DNA from: Gammaproteobacteria bacterium
Lineage (GTDB): Bacteria; Pseudomonadota; Gammaproteobacteria; GCA-002705445; GCA-002716945
Assembly: GCA_002716945.1 (NCBI GenBank)
Contig: PBCF01000001.1
Span: forward strand, 1 to 44,408
Direction of reading: 5' to 3'
Length of the DNA: 44,408 nt
The position numbers and the translations under genes were made by a program. Position 1 is the stretch's first letter. Every line of letters begins with the position of its first letter. The notes under the pieces were generated by a model that saw nothing but the letters and a program-made list of their open reading frames with translations, had not been told where the DNA came from and did not search any database. Below, one piece after another: positions 25,028 through 34,000 of this stretch.

Positions 25028-26410
25028 ATGTCTTTTATATGCGATAACATCTTTAGAGCTTATGATATAAGAGGATTATATCCTACCGAAATTAATGAAA
25101 AAACATATAAACTTATCGGTCAATCAATAGGGACTAAAATTGCATCTACCAATCAAAAGAGAGTAGTAGTTTGCATGGATGGGAGAAACTCAAGTCCATC
25201 TTTAAAAGATAATCTTATAATTGGTTTATTGGATACAGGAATAGATGTTACTGATATAGGGATGCTTCCAACGCCTTTACTATATCACTCTCTTAAGTTT
25301 CTAAACATCGCAAATGGATTAATGATAACAGGAAGTCATAATCCAAAAGATTATAATGGAATTAAGATAGTACTAGAAAATAAAACTCTTTTTGGTAAGC
25401 ATATACAGGAAATTAAACAAAACATAATAAATAATACGATTAGTTTAAGTAATACAAAAGGTGTTACTAATAAAAATGATGAAATAATTGATGATTACAT
25501 AAACGTTTTACAAAAAAATTTAAAAATATCTAGTAAATTAAAAGTCACGATAGATTGTAGTAATGGCATAACAGGCAAAATAGCTAAAAAAGTTTTTGAT
25601 TCATTTGAAATAGACACATTTATAATTAATGAGAATGTAAATGGTGACTTTCCAAATCATTCTCCCGATCCAACGAATGAAAACAATTTAAAACAATTAC
25701 AAGAAATTATAAAGCAAAAGAATTCAGATATAGGTATTGCATACGATGGAGATGGTGATAGATTAATCATTGTTAAACCTGATTCCAAGATTATATGGCC
25801 GGATCAATTACTGATGTATTTTGCGTATGATCTTCTTCAAGACAACCCAGAAAGTAAAATTGTATATGATATAAAATGTTCTCAGCATTTAGAAGAAATT
25901 ATATTAAAAAATAATGGAGTCCCAATATTATCTAGAACTGGACACTCTTTTATAAAGAAAACAATGTCATCTGAAAATGCAATATTGGGAGGTGAAATGA
26001 GTGGTCATATATTCTTTGCAGACCGTTGGCCCGGCTTTGATGATGGTATGTATGCATCCTTAAGGTTTTTAGAAATATTATCCAAACATGACTGCGATCT
26101 AGCATCTTTGCAAAATATACCTGAAAGTATTGTAACACCAGAAATTAATATACCATTTAAAGACAACAAACATTTTACTTTTATGAAATTATTTGTAAAA
26201 TTAGCTAAATTCGACGATGCTAAGATTATAGACATAGATGGAATAAAAGTTATCTATGATGATGGCTGGGGCCTCATAAGATGTTCAAATACAACATCTA
26301 ATATTGTCCTAAGATTTGAAGCACAAAGTAAGGAATCTATGATGAAAATACAGTCTATAATGAAAGAAAAAATGCTTGAAGTAGATACTACATTGAACAT
26401 ACCATTTTAA
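25028..26410 (+). CDS. algC: Phosphomannomutase/phosphoglucomutase
   Basis: This alpha-D-phosphohexomutase interconverts 6- and 1-phosphates of mannose or glucose for LPS/exopolysaccharide precursors. The 460-residue protein has FRAYDIRGLYP, the phosphoserine loop MITGSHNPKDYNGIK, the metal site YDGDGDRLIIV, sugar-binding GGEMSGHIFF and the phosphate-binding RFEAQSKESM. Synteny with coaBC and argB supports AlgC orthology. Confidence 0.94.
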   Translation: MSFICDNIFRAYDIRGLYPTEINEKTYKLIGQSIGTKIASTNQKRVVVCMDGRNSSPSLKDNLIIGLLDTGIDVTDIGMLPTPLLYHSLKFLNIANGLMITGSHNPKDYNGIKIVLENKTLFGKHIQEIKQNIINNTISLSNTKGVTNKNDEIIDDYINVLQKNLKISSKLKVTIDCSNGITGKIAKKVFDSFEIDTFIINENVNGDFPNHSPDPTNENNLKQLQEIIKQKNSDIGIAYDGDGDRLIIVKPDSKIIWPDQLLMYFAYDLLQDNPESKIVYDIKCSQHLEEIILKNNGVPILSRTGHSFIKKTMSSENAILGGEMSGHIFFADRWPGFDDGMYASLRFLEILSKHDCDLASLQNIPESIVTPEINIPFKDNKHFTFMKLFVKLAKFDDAKIIDIDGIKVIYDDGWGLIRCSNTTSNIVLRFEAQSKESMMKIQSIMKEKMLEVDTTLNIPF

Positions 26411-26411
26411 T

Positions 26412-27305
26412 ATGAAAGATATAGTTTATAGAGAAGATACAAATATAACGCCATCCATAGCTAAGGTTCTAATAGAGGCTTTACCATATATACAAAAACT
26501 TGCAAATGAAGTTATTGTCATAAAATTTGGTGGCAATGCTATGATTGACAAAAATCTTAAAAATAATTTTGCAAAAGACGTTGTGTTATTAAAGCAAGTT
26601 GGTGTTAATCCTGTTATTGTTCATGGTGGTGGTCCACAAATTACAACATATCTAGAAAAATTAAATATGAAATCTGAATTTGCCAATGGAATGAGAATTA
26701 CAGATGAAAAATCAATTGATACAATCGAAATGGTTCTTGGTGGACTAATAAATAAAGAAATAGTCAACTCTATTACAGCGAATGGAGGCAAAGCTGTTGG
26801 TTTGTCAGGTAAAGATGGTGGGTTAATAAGAGCAAAAAAAATGATTGGTGAAGGAGAATATAAAAATATAGATTTTAAAAATACTGGAATAGTAGATAGT
26901 ATAGATCCAACAGTAGTGAGCTTATTGGATACAACATCATTCATTCCTGTCATAGCACCAATTGGAATTGGAGAAGATTCTAAAACATATAATATAAATG
27001 CAGATTTAGTTGCTGGTAAAATTGCTAATGTTTTACAAGCAAAAAAATTTCTAATATTAACTAATACTACTGGAATTTTAGATGATAAAGATAAATTAAT
27101 TAAACAAATTGATTCATCAAAGGTTAAAAAACTTATAGATAAAAATGTTATTCAGGCAGGAATGCTCCCAAAGATAATTTCAGCACTAGAAGCAGTTGCA
27201 TCTGGAGTTGATCATGTACAAATTATAGATGGTACTGTTGATCATGCACTACTATTAGAACTTTTCACTGATGCTGGAATCGGTACTATGATAAGAAGAA
27301 CATAA
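26412..27305 (+). CDS. argB: N-acetylglutamate kinase
   Basis: ArgB phosphorylates N-acetylglutamate in arginine synthesis. The 297-residue amino-acid-kinase-fold protein has VIKFGGNAMID, VIVHGGGPQI, NGGKAVGLSGKDGGLI, NINADLVAGKIA and GMLPKIISALEAV. Length matches the Pseudomonas-type enzyme. It lies 1 bp after algC. Confidence 0.96.
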   Translation: MKDIVYREDTNITPSIAKVLIEALPYIQKLANEVIVIKFGGNAMIDKNLKNNFAKDVVLLKQVGVNPVIVHGGGPQITTYLEKLNMKSEFANGMRITDEKSIDTIEMVLGGLINKEIVNSITANGGKAVGLSGKDGGLIRAKKMIGEGEYKNIDFKNTGIVDSIDPTVVSLLDTTSFIPVIAPIGIGEDSKTYNINADLVAGKIANVLQAKKFLILTNTTGILDDKDKLIKQIDSSKVKKLIDKNVIQAGMLPKIISALEAVASGVDHVQIIDGTVDHALLLELFTDAGIGTMIRRT

Positions 27306-27306
27306 A

Positions 27307-28059
27307 TTGATAGAACATCTATACCTATTTTTTATTTCTTTTCTTTCAAACTTATTTTCTGCATTTTCAGGTGGGGGTGCTGGTGTAATACAACTTCCAG
27401 CTATTCTTATGTTGTATAATTATCCTTTTGTAGTTTCTTTAGCGTCACATAAAATAGCAACGGTTGCTCTTGGCGTAGGTGCATCAATAAAGTTTTTTAG
27501 TAATATAAAAATTAATAAACAATTTTTTCTGACATCATTATTTATTGGTTTACCAGCAGTAATAATTGGAGCTTATTTCATTAACGGTGTTCAAGATACA
27601 CAAGCACGATTAGCTCTTGGATTTTTTATTATCACCATTGCTATATATTCCTTTAGTCAAAAAACAATAGGATTAAATGAAAAAAAAATGCCGGGATCCA
27701 TACTGAAAAAAACTATTGGTTTTACGCTAATATTTCTAGTAGGTTTACTAAACGGCTCTCTGTCCGCAGGCACAGGTTTATTGTTTACAATTTCCTTGGT
27801 AACAATATTTGGTATGACCTATAAGATGGCAATTGCATATACACTCATTATTGTTGGATTTTTCTACAATCTTGTAGGCGCTATTACTTTGGCAACATAT
27901 GCAAGCATCAGTTGGGAAATTTTACCTTCACTGATTATAGGATCTCTTTTAGGAGGCTATATTGGAGCTCATCTATCAATATCAAAAGATAACAAAACAA
28001 TTAAAAACTTTTATCAGATTGTAACTCTACTAGTGGGTTTAAAGCTAATATATAGTTAA
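27307..28059 (+). CDS. TSUP (TauE/SafE/YfcA) family membrane permease
   Basis: This 250-residue protein has about eight hydrophobic segments and the twofold TauE/SafE repeat: FSGGGAGVIQLPAILML in the first half and NGSLSAGTGLLFTISL in the second. The family exports or imports small anions such as sulfite, sulfoacetate or other organosulfur compounds; the substrate cannot be assigned. The start is TTG 27307, 1 bp after the argB stop. It ends the fae-to-tauE unit and is convergent with pyrE. Confidence 0.88.
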   Translation: MIEHLYLFFISFLSNLFSAFSGGGAGVIQLPAILMLYNYPFVVSLASHKIATVALGVGASIKFFSNIKINKQFFLTSLFIGLPAVIIGAYFINGVQDTQARLALGFFIITIAIYSFSQKTIGLNEKKMPGSILKKTIGFTLIFLVGLLNGSLSAGTGLLFTISLVTIFGMTYKMAIAYTLIIVGFFYNLVGAITLATYASISWEILPSLIIGSLLGGYIGAHLSISKDNKTIKNFYQIVTLLVGLKLIYS

Positions 28060-28060
28060 T

Positions 28061-28699
28061 TTATTTTTTATATTCATTGATGTATTTTGTCATATTATCC
28101 ATATACTTATTATATTTATTATGTGAACTTAAATAATCAAAAACATCATCCAAACAAATCAGAGATAATATATCTATATTATATTTTTCTTTAATTTCTA
28201 ATGATGCTCTCTTGTTTAATCCAATCTCCATTCGATCGAAAGCTACAAAAATAGCAGCCACTTCTGCATTATTTCCTTGTAAAAGTTCTATAGATTCAAT
28301 GATAGATTTGCCAGATGATATAACGTCATCAATAATTATTGATTGTCCTCTTGGTGTGTGGCCTACAAATAATCCTTTTTCTCCATGTTGTTTTTCTTCT
28401 TTTCTGTTGAAACAATATGATTTATTGATGTTATATTTGGATTGTAAAATTGAACTTATTGTTGCAGCTAAAGAGATACCTTTGTAGGCTGGTCCAAATA
28501 TAAAATCAAAATTAATATTAGAATTGATAATTAGTTGACAATAGTATTCTGATAATTTATTTAAAGTTACTCCATCATTACATGTCCCAGTGTTAAAAAA
28601 GTAAGGACTAGACCTACCAGAATTTAAAATAAAATTACCAAATTTAAGAATTTCATGCTCTAATGTGAATTCTATAAAATTATTTTTAATATTAGACAT
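28061..28699 (-). CDS. pyrE: Orotate phosphoribosyltransferase
   Basis: PyrE joins orotate and PRPP to give OMP. The protein (212 residues from ATG 28699) has FIEFTLEHEILKFGNFILNSGR, FGPAYKGISLA and the PRPP loop SIIIDDVISSGKSIIES. I prefer ATG 28699 over TTG 28705. The gene is flipped to minus relative to algC-argB but keeps its place next to the Crc/xth gene. Confidence 0.96.
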   Translation of the reverse strand: MSNIKNNFIEFTLEHEILKFGNFILNSGRSSPYFFNTGTCNDGVTLNKLSEYYCQLIINSNINFDFIFGPAYKGISLAATISSILQSKYNINKSYCFNRKEEKQHGEKGLFVGHTPRGQSIIIDDVISSGKSIIESIELLQGNNAEVAAIFVAFDRMEIGLNKRASLEIKEKYNIDILSLICLDDVFDYLSSHNKYNKYMDNMTKYINEYKK

Positions 28700-28745
28700 T
28701 AGCAATATATTTATACGTCTATATTAACATAGTGCAAATAAGTTT

Positions 28746-29525
28746 ATGAGAGTTTTAACGTTAAATGTGTGTGGAATTAGAGCAAGTCAAAAAAAAGGCT
28801 TATATAATTGGTTAAAAATTCAAAAAGCAGATCATATTTGCCTGCAAGAAGTCAGGGCTAATGAAGAACAAATAAATTCAGAACTATTTACATTAAAAGG
28901 ATATACACGTTATATGTCGACAGCTGAAAAAAAAGGGTATAGCGGTGTTTGTATATATACTAAAGAGAAACCATTTAAAATAGATCATACATTTGGTTCT
29001 AAAATATTTAAGGATGAAGGAAGATTTGTATCGTTAGAATATGAAAAATATATGATTTCTTCTGTATATTTTCCCTCTGGTTCATCTAGCGAAGAAAGAC
29101 AAAAAATGAAATACATTTTTATGTCAAAATTTGAATCATACTTGGCAAAAATAAAAAAATCTAAAAAAATATCTATAATATGTGGCGATTGGAATATAGC
29201 ACATAAAAATATAGACATAAAAAATTGGAAATCCAATCAAAAAAATTCTGGCTTTTTACCTCAAGAAAGACGATGGATGGATAAAGTGATAGATAGGTAT
29301 GGGTATATTGATGCATTTAGAGTGCTAAATAACTTTCCAGATCAATATACTTGGTGGTCTAATAGAGGGAGAGCGTGGGAAAACAATGTTGGTTGGCGAA
29401 TAGATTATCAGATGGTGACTCCAAATATTAAAAATAAGATAAAAAAAGTACAGATTTATACTGATCAACGTTTTTCAGATCATGCTCCTTTAATTATAGA
29501 TTATGATATAAAAAGCAAATGTTAA
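28746..29525 (+). CDS. Crc-lineage exonuclease III family protein with complete active site
   Basis: This 259-residue EEP-fold protein is similar to exonuclease III (AP endonuclease) and especially to Pseudomonas Crc, the carbon catabolite repression protein that works with Hfq. Crc-like segments are the KNW...GFLPQERRWMD stretch, GWRIDYQMVTP and RFSDHAPLIIDYD, and it sits in the crc position after pyrE. Unlike Crc, it keeps every ExoIII catalytic residue I can check: Asn7, Glu35, Asp148, Asn150, Asp220, Asp245 and His246. It is therefore probably an active nuclease. ampG overlaps its end by 7 bp. Confidence 0.88.
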   Translation: MRVLTLNVCGIRASQKKGLYNWLKIQKADHICLQEVRANEEQINSELFTLKGYTRYMSTAEKKGYSGVCIYTKEKPFKIDHTFGSKIFKDEGRFVSLEYEKYMISSVYFPSGSSSEERQKMKYIFMSKFESYLAKIKKSKKISIICGDWNIAHKNIDIKNWKSNQKNSGFLPQERRWMDKVIDRYGYIDAFRVLNNFPDQYTWWSNRGRAWENNVGWRIDYQMVTPNIKNKIKKVQIYTDQRFSDHAPLIIDYDIKSKC

Positions 29526-30757
29526 AAGCTATAAACCCATATTTAGAAAAAAAGATGATAATTACACTCTTAATGGGTTTTGTATCTGGCGTTCCACTTC
29601 TTCTGACCATAACTTTACTACAGGCATGGTTGACAGATGAAGGTATATCTAAATCCACAATTGGTTTATTTGCACTAGTAGGTCTACCATATTCTTTTAA
29701 ATTTCTATGGGCTCCAATTTTTGATAGATTTATAATTAGCTCTCTAGGCAGAAGAAGGGGTTGGCTTATACTAAGTCAAATATTTTTAATAATTTCAATT
29801 GTCCTACTTGGCTTAAGTAGTCCAAGCATGAATGCTTTTAATGTTGCAATTCTAGCACTTATAGTAACATTCTTTTCAGCTTCACAGGATATTATTATAG
29901 ATGCATATAGAAGGGAATCATTGCAAGATGAGGAACAAACTATAGGGGCATCTGCATATGTTCTAGGCTATAGAATTGGTGCATTAGCTGCTGGAGCTGG
30001 TGGTCTTATTTTAGCTGATATCTTCTCATATCAATTTGTTTATGCTTTTATGGCTACAATTATGATTATAGGCGTCATAACAACAATCATTGCTGATGAA
30101 CCAATAACCGAAGGTGAGCCAAAAAATTTTAAAGAAGCAGTTATCAAACCATTTAGTGAATTTTTTGAAAGATATGAAAATGAAAAAGAAAAATATATTA
30201 TTCCAATTTTAATTTTATTTTTTATTTTGTTATACAAAGTTGGTGATACAATGGCCCACTCACTTAGTACAAACTTTTATCTAGATATTGGCTTCACAAA
30301 AACAGAAATAGGAACTGTAGTTAAAGTATTTGGGTTAGTTGCTACACTTATTGGTGCTTTTTTAGGAGGCCTGATTTCTCTCAGAATAGGTCTATATAAA
30401 TCTCTTTTTCTTTTTGGGATCTTCCAAGCGATAGCTACACTTGGTTTTTCTGTTTTATCAATAGTAGGAAACTATATTGAAGTATTGATGATTGTTATTT
30501 CTTTAGAAAACCTAGCAGCAGGTATGGGATATACTGCATATTTAGCATTTATTGCAAATATGACTAATAAAGAATTCACAGCTACACAATTTGCTTTAAT
30601 GACCGCACTTATGTCTATACCAAGAACTGTTTTATCAGGAACATCAGGTTTTTTAGTCGAACTTATGGATTGGCCACTATACTTTGTATTCTGCTCTTTG
30701 ATTGCTATACCTGCTTTGATAATATTAATTAAGATACGTGGAGTTGTAAAAACATGA
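29519..30757 (+). CDS. ampG: AmpG-type muropeptide MFS permease
   Basis: AmpG imports GlcNAc-anhydroMurNAc peptides for cell-wall recycling. The 412-residue MFS protein has about twelve membrane helices and the AmpG-like N-terminus: MGFVSGVPLLLTITLLQAWL, GLPYSFKFLWAPIFDR, and LGRRRGWLILSQ. FFSASQDIIIDAYRRE matches the conserved SASQDI.(I/V)DA motif of AmpG. The start overlaps the preceding nuclease by 7 bp; the stop overlaps rraA by 4 bp. Confidence 0.9.
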   Translation: MLKAINPYLEKKMIITLLMGFVSGVPLLLTITLLQAWLTDEGISKSTIGLFALVGLPYSFKFLWAPIFDRFIISSLGRRRGWLILSQIFLIISIVLLGLSSPSMNAFNVAILALIVTFFSASQDIIIDAYRRESLQDEEQTIGASAYVLGYRIGALAAGAGGLILADIFSYQFVYAFMATIMIIGVITTIIADEPITEGEPKNFKEAVIKPFSEFFERYENEKEKYIIPILILFFILLYKVGDTMAHSLSTNFYLDIGFTKTEIGTVVKVFGLVATLIGAFLGGLISLRIGLYKSLFLFGIFQAIATLGFSVLSIVGNYIEVLMIVISLENLAAGMGYTAYLAFIANMTNKEFTATQFALMTALMSIPRTVLSGTSGFLVELMDWPLYFVFCSLIAIPALIILIKIRGVVKT

Positions 30758-31242
30758 ATGATTTTGTAGTGGCTGATTTGTGCGATCAAAACGATGATAT
30801 AGAAATAATCAAGCCTATATTCCAATCCTATGGTCTTAACAAAAGTTTTTCAGGCAAAATAAAAACAGTAAAAGTCCATAATGACAATTCATATATAAAA
30901 AAACTGCTAGAAAATGATGGTGATGGCTTTATTATGGTGGTTGATGGTGGTGGCTCTCTAGAATGTGCGCTTATGGGGGATAATTTAGCTGAACAAGCAT
31001 GTAAAAATAACTGGAAAGGTATTTTGATAAATGGGTGCATTAGGGATTCAGAAATTATTAATACATTACCAATTAGTATCAAAGCTTTAAATACATGCCC
31101 AATAAAAAGCATCAAAAATAATAAGGGTGAATATGATTCAAATTTATCCTTTGGCGGAGTAACTTTTATTAATGGTAATTATATATATTCGGACAGCGAT
31201 GGAATAATAATTTCTACCAAAGATTTATTACAAGAAAATTAG
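30754..31242 (+). CDS. rraA: RraA family protein
   Basis: This 162-residue protein belongs to the RraA family (RNase E inhibitor in E. coli; related members are 4-hydroxy-4-methyl-2-oxoglutarate aldolases). It shows VADLCDQ, VVDGGGSLECALMGDNLAE and GILINGCIRDS, the conserved Gly/Asp-rich pocket and RD motif. The E. coli-like length favours the RraA regulator type. Its ATG overlaps the ampG stop by 4 bp. Confidence 0.9.
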   Translation: MNDFVVADLCDQNDDIEIIKPIFQSYGLNKSFSGKIKTVKVHNDNSYIKKLLENDGDGFIMVVDGGGSLECALMGDNLAEQACKNNWKGILINGCIRDSEIINTLPISIKALNTCPIKSIKNNKGEYDSNLSFGGVTFINGNYIYSDSDGIIISTKDLLQEN

Positions 31243-31243
31243 T

Positions 31244-31858
31244 ATGCTAAATAGTTACATAAAATTAGAAAATGTAACATTCAAAAGAAATGATCGACAA
31301 ATATTTTCAAACATCTCGCTCGATATTGGCCAAGCACAAATTGTCAACATATTTGGGCCAAATGGAAGTGGTAAAACATCACTATTAAGAAATATTGTAG
31401 GACTGAGTGAACCTTATTCAGGGACAATAAAGAATAAATTCCAAAATGACCTGAACAGTGAGATAATTTTTTTAGGACATAAATTAGGTTTAAAAAAAGA
31501 TCTTACTGTTGATGAAAATTTAATTTTTACACAAGAATTTTATAACTTATATGATAAAGATAAAATTAATTATGCACTTACAAAATTTAAAATAAGCAAA
31601 ACAAGATATACTCCAGTTAAATACTTATCTCAGGGACAACAAAAAATAATTGGATTGTTAAAAATGTTAATAGTCCCATTTTCAATTTGGATAATTGATG
31701 AACCATATACTTCATTAGATACATCTGCATCTGAAATATTAGACTCAGTTATGGAAGAACACACTTATAAAAAAGGAGCAATAATAATGACTAATCATAT
31801 TGCTCTTGAGAATAAAAGATTTAATGTGAAAAATATTTCTATTATAAAAAATGAATAA
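31244..31858 (+). CDS. ccmA: Cytochrome c maturation ABC transporter ATPase CcmA
   Basis: CcmA powers the CcmABCD complex that releases holo-CcmE during cytochrome c assembly. The 204-residue ATPase has Walker A FGPNGSGKTSLLRN, signature KYLSQGQQKIIGL and Walker B IWIIDEPYTSLD, with the H-loop His in MTNHIALE. The signature is YLSQGQ rather than LSGGQ, as usual for CcmA. It overlaps ccmB by 8 bp. Confidence 0.95.
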   Translation: MLNSYIKLENVTFKRNDRQIFSNISLDIGQAQIVNIFGPNGSGKTSLLRNIVGLSEPYSGTIKNKFQNDLNSEIIFLGHKLGLKKDLTVDENLIFTQEFYNLYDKDKINYALTKFKISKTRYTPVKYLSQGQQKIIGLLKMLIVPFSIWIIDEPYTSLDTSASEILDSVMEEHTYKKGAIIMTNHIALENKRFNVKNISIIKNE

Positions 31859-32519
31859 CTTTTTAGTTTCAATCACAAAAGAATTTGCTTTGGTTAAAAG
31901 ATCAGGTTATGAAGCATTTGTTCCTATCATTTATCTATTTTTGATAATGTTATTTTTTTCTATAGCTATAGGTTATATGAGTAAAAATATATTCAATGAA
32001 TTAGTTCCCTTATTTACATGGATAGCTTGCCTACTAATATGTATTCTTAATATAGAAAAAATATTTAGTGATGATTTTGACGATGGAACATTAGAAATAT
32101 TATTGATTAACTTTGATGTCTTAGAGATCAATATACTAGCAAAGATTTTCTCTCATTGGATGTTATCTAATTTTCCTATAGTTATTATCGCTCCTATAGT
32201 AACTATTGTATTAGGTTTAGATACCAATACAGCTTTAGTATTGTTTATTAGCTTACTACTTGGCACACCAACACTAAGTTTGATTGGATCTATTGCTGCG
32301 GCTTTAACAGTTGGTCTTAAAAATAATAAGATATTAATATCAATTGTTGTACTCCCTCTCTATGTCCCAGTGCTTATATTTGGAACATCTGCAGTTAATA
32401 ATTCTTATCTGGAAATGCCATATACGTCTGAACTTTATTTATTAGGCATTTTATTCTTAATATTTTTATTAATAACACCTTTTGCTTGTTCTAAGGCATT
32501 AAAAATTAGTTTAGATTAA
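31851..32519 (+). CDS. ccmB: Haem exporter protein CcmB
   Basis: CcmB is the membrane partner of CcmA. The 222-residue protein has six hydrophobic segments and family motifs: an N-terminal ITKEFALVKRSGYE, DFDDGTLEILL and LLLGTPTLSLIGSIAAALTV (positions about 137-156). It overlaps the convergent ccmC by 4 bp at the 3' end. Confidence 0.94.
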   Translation: MNNFLVSITKEFALVKRSGYEAFVPIIYLFLIMLFFSIAIGYMSKNIFNELVPLFTWIACLLICILNIEKIFSDDFDDGTLEILLINFDVLEINILAKIFSHWMLSNFPIVIIAPIVTIVLGLDTNTALVLFISLLLGTPTLSLIGSIAAALTVGLKNNKILISIVVLPLYVPVLIFGTSAVNNSYLEMPYTSELYLLGILFLIFLLITPFACSKALKISLD

Positions 32520-33241
32520 ATTTTTTTAACCCATGATTTATTTCTTTCTCTAATTAAGATCATATTTCTTGCTGACAATAAGATTGCTCCAATAAAATAA
32601 AAAGTAAAACCAATTGCAGAATAAATAAGAGGGATCAGCATTTCAGTTGATATAGAAGGCGTCCCAAATTTCATAACAGAAGGGCCTTGATGCAATGTGT
32701 TCCACCATTCAACAGAAAAATGAATAATTGGTATATTTATAAAACCTATTATTGCTAAAATACTCGCAGCACGAGCACCTTTTCTATAATCATCAAATGA
32801 ATAATTAAGAATAATAATTGATATATAAATAAAAAATAAAATTAATTCGGATGTTAATCTTGCATCCCAAACCCACCAAGTTCCCCACATTGGTTTACCC
32901 CAAATTGAACCTGTTATCAGAGTTAATAGTGTGAAGAAAGCTCCAATTTTAGCTGATGAAACAACGAGTATTTCGAAAACTTTAATTCTCCATATGATTG
33001 ATACCACAGCACAAAAAAATAAAACTGTATATGAAAAAAGAGAAAGCCATGCGCTTGGCACATGTACATACATGATTCTATATGCATCACCTTGTTGATA
33101 ATCAGATGGAGCTACAAATAATCCATTATAAAAACTATATGATATTAAGAAAAAAGAAATTAGAAGCGCCCACGGTATAACATAAGACGAAAAAGTATAA
33201 AAACCATATGGTGATATTTTTTCTAATAATTCACGAAACAT
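32516..33241 (-). CDS. ccmC: Haem handling protein CcmC
   Basis: CcmC delivers haem to CcmE. The 241-residue protein has six membrane segments, and the haem-binding WGD-like motif appears as MWGTWWVWDARLTSELILF. Conserved periplasmic histidines lie in YVHVPSAWLS and in the IHFSVEWWNTLHQG loop. It is on the opposite strand to ccmAB, whereas ccmABC are normally colinear. No ccmD or ccmE follows. Confidence 0.95.
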   Translation of the reverse strand: MFRELLEKISPYGFYTFSSYVIPWALLISFFLISYSFYNGLFVAPSDYQQGDAYRIMYVHVPSAWLSLFSYTVLFFCAVVSIIWRIKVFEILVVSSAKIGAFFTLLTLITGSIWGKPMWGTWWVWDARLTSELILFFIYISIIILNYSFDDYRKGARAASILAIIGFINIPIIHFSVEWWNTLHQGPSVMKFGTPSISTEMLIPLIYSAIGFTFYFIGAILLSARNMILIRERNKSWVKKI

Positions 33242-33289
33242 ATCTATAGAACTGATTATTATGATAACATAAATTTAATACTGTATTGC

Positions 33290-33436
33290 ATGAAAAATAA
33301 AAAGCAAAAAGATATTTTAAAAAAGTATGAACAAACACTCACTACATGGAATAAATGTTTTTTAGGTAAATACAGAATTTTGAAAAAAATTAATAAAAAA
33401 GCCTTCGCTCAATCACAAAACACTTCTAAAAAGTAA
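33290..33436 (+). CDS. Small basic peptide (48 aa), hypothetical
   Basis: A frame from ATG 33290 to TAA 33434-33436 encodes 48 residues rich in Lys and Gln, starting MKNKKQKDILKKYEQ and containing TTWNKCFLGKYRILKK. It fills the only space between ccmC and nudE and overlaps the nudE 3' end by 11 bp. A TATGAT at about 33260-33265 could serve as its -10. There is no recognised family, and the length is close to what AT-rich sequence yields by chance. Confidence 0.35.
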   Translation: MKNKKQKDILKKYEQTLTTWNKCFLGKYRILKKINKKAFAQSQNTSKK

Positions 33437-33953
33437 ATTTCTCTAGTAAATACATACAAGATATAGCTCTTGAATCTATATTGTTTTGTTGTTTTATAAA
33501 TTTAGATAGGTTGTTTTTTTTGCAACTAATCACTTCAAGTTCTTCAGGTTCATCTCCTTCTAGTTTAGAAGGTATTAAATCTTTCGCCAGCACAATATGT
33601 GTTTTATGGTTTATGTAGCCAGGTGCTAAATCTAAAGTATATATATGTTCTAAATTATTTGATTTAAAACCAATTTCTTCTTGTAATTCTCTATTGGCTG
33701 CATCTAAAATATTCTCACCTTTATCAATACGTCCTTTTGGGAGTGTTATTGAATAATCATCTATAGCTGCAGCATATTCTTTGATAAATATAATGTTATT
33801 ACCATTGACTGGAATAATCATGACAGCTTCGGCGCCAGAACCAGAGATAATTTCAAAATTACGCAAATTATCATTACCAAAATTAATATCGAGGCTTTCA
33901 AGTTTGAATAGCCGTGTTTGTAAAATTGTCTTTTTATTTATAATCTTAGGCAT
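33426..33953 (-). CDS. nudE: ADP-compounds hydrolase (Nudix), NudE-like
   Basis: This Nudix enzyme probably cleaves ADP-ribose, NADH or diadenosine nucleotides to AMP. The Nudix box GRIDKGENILDAANRELQEEIG (core RELQEEIG) is complete. I place the start at ATG 33953 (MPKIINKKTILQTRLF), matching the NudE N-terminus; upstream codons would add 13 residues of unlikely sequence. The divergent yrfG neighbour reproduces the known nudE-yrfG pairing. Confidence 0.9.
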   Translation of the reverse strand: MPKIINKKTILQTRLFKLESLDINFGNDNLRNFEIISGSGAEAVMIIPVNGNNIIFIKEYAAAIDDYSITLPKGRIDKGENILDAANRELQEEIGFKSNNLEHIYTLDLAPGYINHKTHIVLAKDLIPSKLEGDEPEELEVISCKKNNLSKFIKQQNNIDSRAISCMYLLEKFTF

Positions 33954-34000
33954 GATAGTATAAAAATTATTTATTATCCTAAGAATATACAATATTGATA

